A DNA stretch of 6,154 nucleotides from Syntrophomonas sp. UBA5288. Its GTDB lineage: Bacteria; Bacillota; Syntrophomonadia; Syntrophomonadales; Syntrophomonadaceae. Below, in pieces: positions 5,384 through 6,154 of the stretch. The position numbers were made by a program, and so were the translations under genes. Below the pieces are notes generated by a model. That model did no database searches and was not told where the DNA came from. It worked only from the letters and a program-made list of their open reading frames with translations. The stretch covers positions 1 through 6,154 of the forward strand of contig DHSK01000031.1 of the NCBI GenBank assembly GCA_002408445.1, given 5' to 3'. Each line of letters begins with the position of its first letter. Position 1 is the stretch's first letter.

Positions 5384-5626
5384 TTAAGTTTGAGTATCTT
5401 TCTGAGAAAGTGTTTTGTCGAGATCTTTTTTGAAAATTTGGAAGTAGCTTTCAACAAAGTCAAGGCCGAGTTGCTCGGAATAGTAAATTTCGTTTTTTCC
5501 TCCTACAAAGTGTAAAATCTGTTCCCAGCGCCTGCGGTAAAAGGTCATCGAACCTTCTGTATAACCAAGTCGGAGCAACTCCTGTTCTAGTTCCTGCAAA
5601 AGTTCTTTTAAGGGTTTACTTTGCAT
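5384..5626 (-). pseudogene. Tyrosine recombinase, N-terminal fragment (80 aa)
   Basis: The sequence MQSKPLKELLQELEQELLRL... with RLGYTEGSMTFYRRRWEQIL at about residues 18-37 is the SAM-like, helical arm-binding/core-binding start of a site-specific integrase. It ends after KTLSQKDTQT at residue 80, where full-length relatives continue for several hundred residues. The whole catalytic domain (R, K, HxxR, Y) is absent. The ATG at 5626 has GGAGG (5638-5642) followed by a second purine run and is a convincing start; a TTG at 5644 is in frame but lies before this site. The first codons (ATG CAA AGT AAA) are themselves a copy of the element's repeat motif. It could still make a small DNA-binding peptide, but most likely is a remnant left by internal deletion. 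Confidence 0.75.
5615..5626 (-). repeat. Motif copy overlapping the recombinase start codon
   Basis: ATGCAAAGTAAA on the minus strand is identical to the core of the copies at 5359 and 5683, and forms the first four codons of the recombinase fragment. Confidence 0.65.
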
Positions 5627-5637
5627 TGTAATCTCTC

Positions 5638-5642
5638 CCTCC
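5638..5642 (-). promoter_or_regulatory. Ribosome binding site of the recombinase fragment
   Basis: GGAGG on the minus strand, continued by GAGAG toward the ATG at 5626. It fixes the start at 5626 rather than at the TTG at 5644. Confidence 0.7.
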
Positions 5643-5682
5643 AATGATTTTTGAGTTTTAGCTCTGTCATCATTTTCGGAAA

Positions 5683-5696
5683 TTATGCAAAGTAAA
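5683..5696 (+). repeat. Internal motif copy TTATGCAAAGTAAA
   Basis: Exact 14-bp match to 5359-5372, lying about 57 bp upstream of the recombinase fragment's start. It may be an operator or an accessory recombinase site. Confidence 0.65.
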
Positions 5697-5753
5697 TTTA
5701 AAGAAATCGTCTATTTATTCAGCTTTGGCGAGATTACTTAGAATAATTACTTT

Positions 5754-5763
5754 CTTTGCATAA
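5754..5763 (-). repeat. Right-end inverted copy of TTATGCAAAG
   Basis: CTTTGCATAA on the plus strand. The reverse transcriptase frame begins at the next base, so this marks the right edge of the miniature element. Confidence 0.7.
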
Positions 5764-6154
5764 GGCGGGGTCATTAGTCCGATTCTTGCAAATCTGTTCC
5801 TGCAATATGCGTTTGATGTGTGGATGGCCCGGAATCATCCCGACAAGCCATTTGCACGTTATGCCGATGACGCTGTAGCGCATTGCCGCAGCAGGAAAGA
5901 AGCGGAGAAGCTTTACGATAGCCTAAAGAAACGGTTTGCGAATTGTGGATTGGAACTTCATCCGACAAAGACCCGTATTGTCTACTGCAAAGACGACGAT
6001 CGGCGAGGAGAACATCCGGAAACGAAGTTTGATTTTCTGGGGTACACCTTCCGGCCGCGCAGATCTAAGAACAAATACGGAAAGCACTTTGTCAACTTTA
6101 CTCCGGCAGTTAGTAACAAAGCGAAAAAGGCCATGACAGTCTACAGGAAACCGA
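5764..6154 (+). pseudogene. Group II intron reverse transcriptase, 5'-truncated, running off the window
   Basis: The frame from 5764 is open to the window end (130 codons). It starts GGVISPILANLFLQYAFD, the conserved block that in these enzymes is preceded by an intact N-terminal half, here missing. The catalytic motif is YADD at 5860-5871 (RYADDAVAHC). The later blocks LELHPTKTRIVYCKD, FDFLGYTFRPR and a following FVNFTPAVS match intron-encoded proteins of bacterial group II lineages rather than retron or DGR enzymes. The codon before 5764 is TAA from the neighbouring repeat, so nothing upstream is in frame. Any thumb/maturase domain and the intron RNA domains would lie beyond 6154. Without its N-terminus it cannot be a working reverse transcriptase. 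The GC content is visibly higher than that of the neighbouring IS91-type unit, which suggests separate origin. Confidence 0.92.

Larger units (their letters stand above)
5342..5763 (-). mobile_element. 422-bp miniature element bounded by inverted TTATGCAAAG
   Basis: TTATGCAAAG at 5342-5351 and its reverse complement at 5754-5763 bound a segment with further copies at 5359-5368 and 5683-5692, plus the first 80 codons of a tyrosine recombinase reading inward from the right. At its right edge a group II intron reverse transcriptase begins mid-gene with no spacer. No flanking duplication is seen (TATTCA versus GGCGGG), as expected for a site-specific recombinase or after later deletion. It looks like an internally deleted, non-autonomous relative of a tyrosine-recombinase element. 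The outer limits are inferred from the repeats and the reverse transcriptase break. Confidence 0.6.

Noticed and set aside
5342..5763. CRISPR array from the repeated ATGCAAAG motif
   Set aside because: The repeats are short, irregularly spaced and in both orientations, with a recombinase fragment between them.
5774..5968. Minus-strand frame opposite the reverse transcriptase
   Set aside because: It is antisense to the YADD-containing reverse transcriptase frame, which is clearly the coding one.

Overview
The window is a stack of mobile elements with no ordinary host gene in it. Moderate A+T content, strong purine-rich ribosome binding sites (AAAGGAG, GGAGG) and the element families present suggest a Gram-positive anaerobe of the Firmicutes, most likely Clostridia. 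That is an inference from style and families, not a proven assignment.

Layout. (1) 56-5062, plus strand: an IS91-type unit made of a tyrosine recombinase (56-937) that overlaps by 8 nt a HUH/Y2 single-strand transposase gene starting at 930. (2) 1698-4698: a 3001-bp transposon sits inside that transposase gene and cuts it in two (930-1697 and 4703-5062). Removing it together with one copy of a 4-bp TATT duplication restores an open frame of 375 codons, so the ends can be placed to the base. The inserted element has imperfect 37-bp terminal inverted repeats, extra copies of a TGTCC...GACGG motif at one end, and a minus-strand operon of three genes: a zinc-ribbon/HTH protein (DUF6431-like), a DD(35)E transposase with a Mu/TniA-like C-terminus, and an ExeA/TniB-like AAA+ ATPase. 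(3) 5063-5341: non-coding sequence downstream of the IS91 gene, with a nested hairpin and a T-run that looks like a terminator. (4) 5342-5763: a 422-bp miniature element bounded by inverted TTATGCAAAG, carrying only the first 80 codons of another tyrosine recombinase. (5) 5764-6154: the middle of a group II intron reverse transcriptase, cut at its left side exactly where the miniature element ends and running off the window.

How the genes work together. The recombinase and HUH transposase were one translationally coupled unit before the insertion. In the inserted transposon, one promoter just inside the right terminal repeat (TTGCCT, 17 bp, TATAAT) can drive all three genes. Transposase and ATPase also overlap by 8 nt. 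A DDE transposase, an AAA+ partner and a zinc-finger/HTH protein recall the TniA/TniB/TniQ logic of Tn7-like elements.

The most interesting points are the zinc-ribbon gene, whose cysteine-bearing half can only be reached from a start codon through a -1 shift at a run of six T, the hairpin in its leader, and the five-copy ATGCAAAG motif, one copy of which is the start codon of the recombinase fragment.
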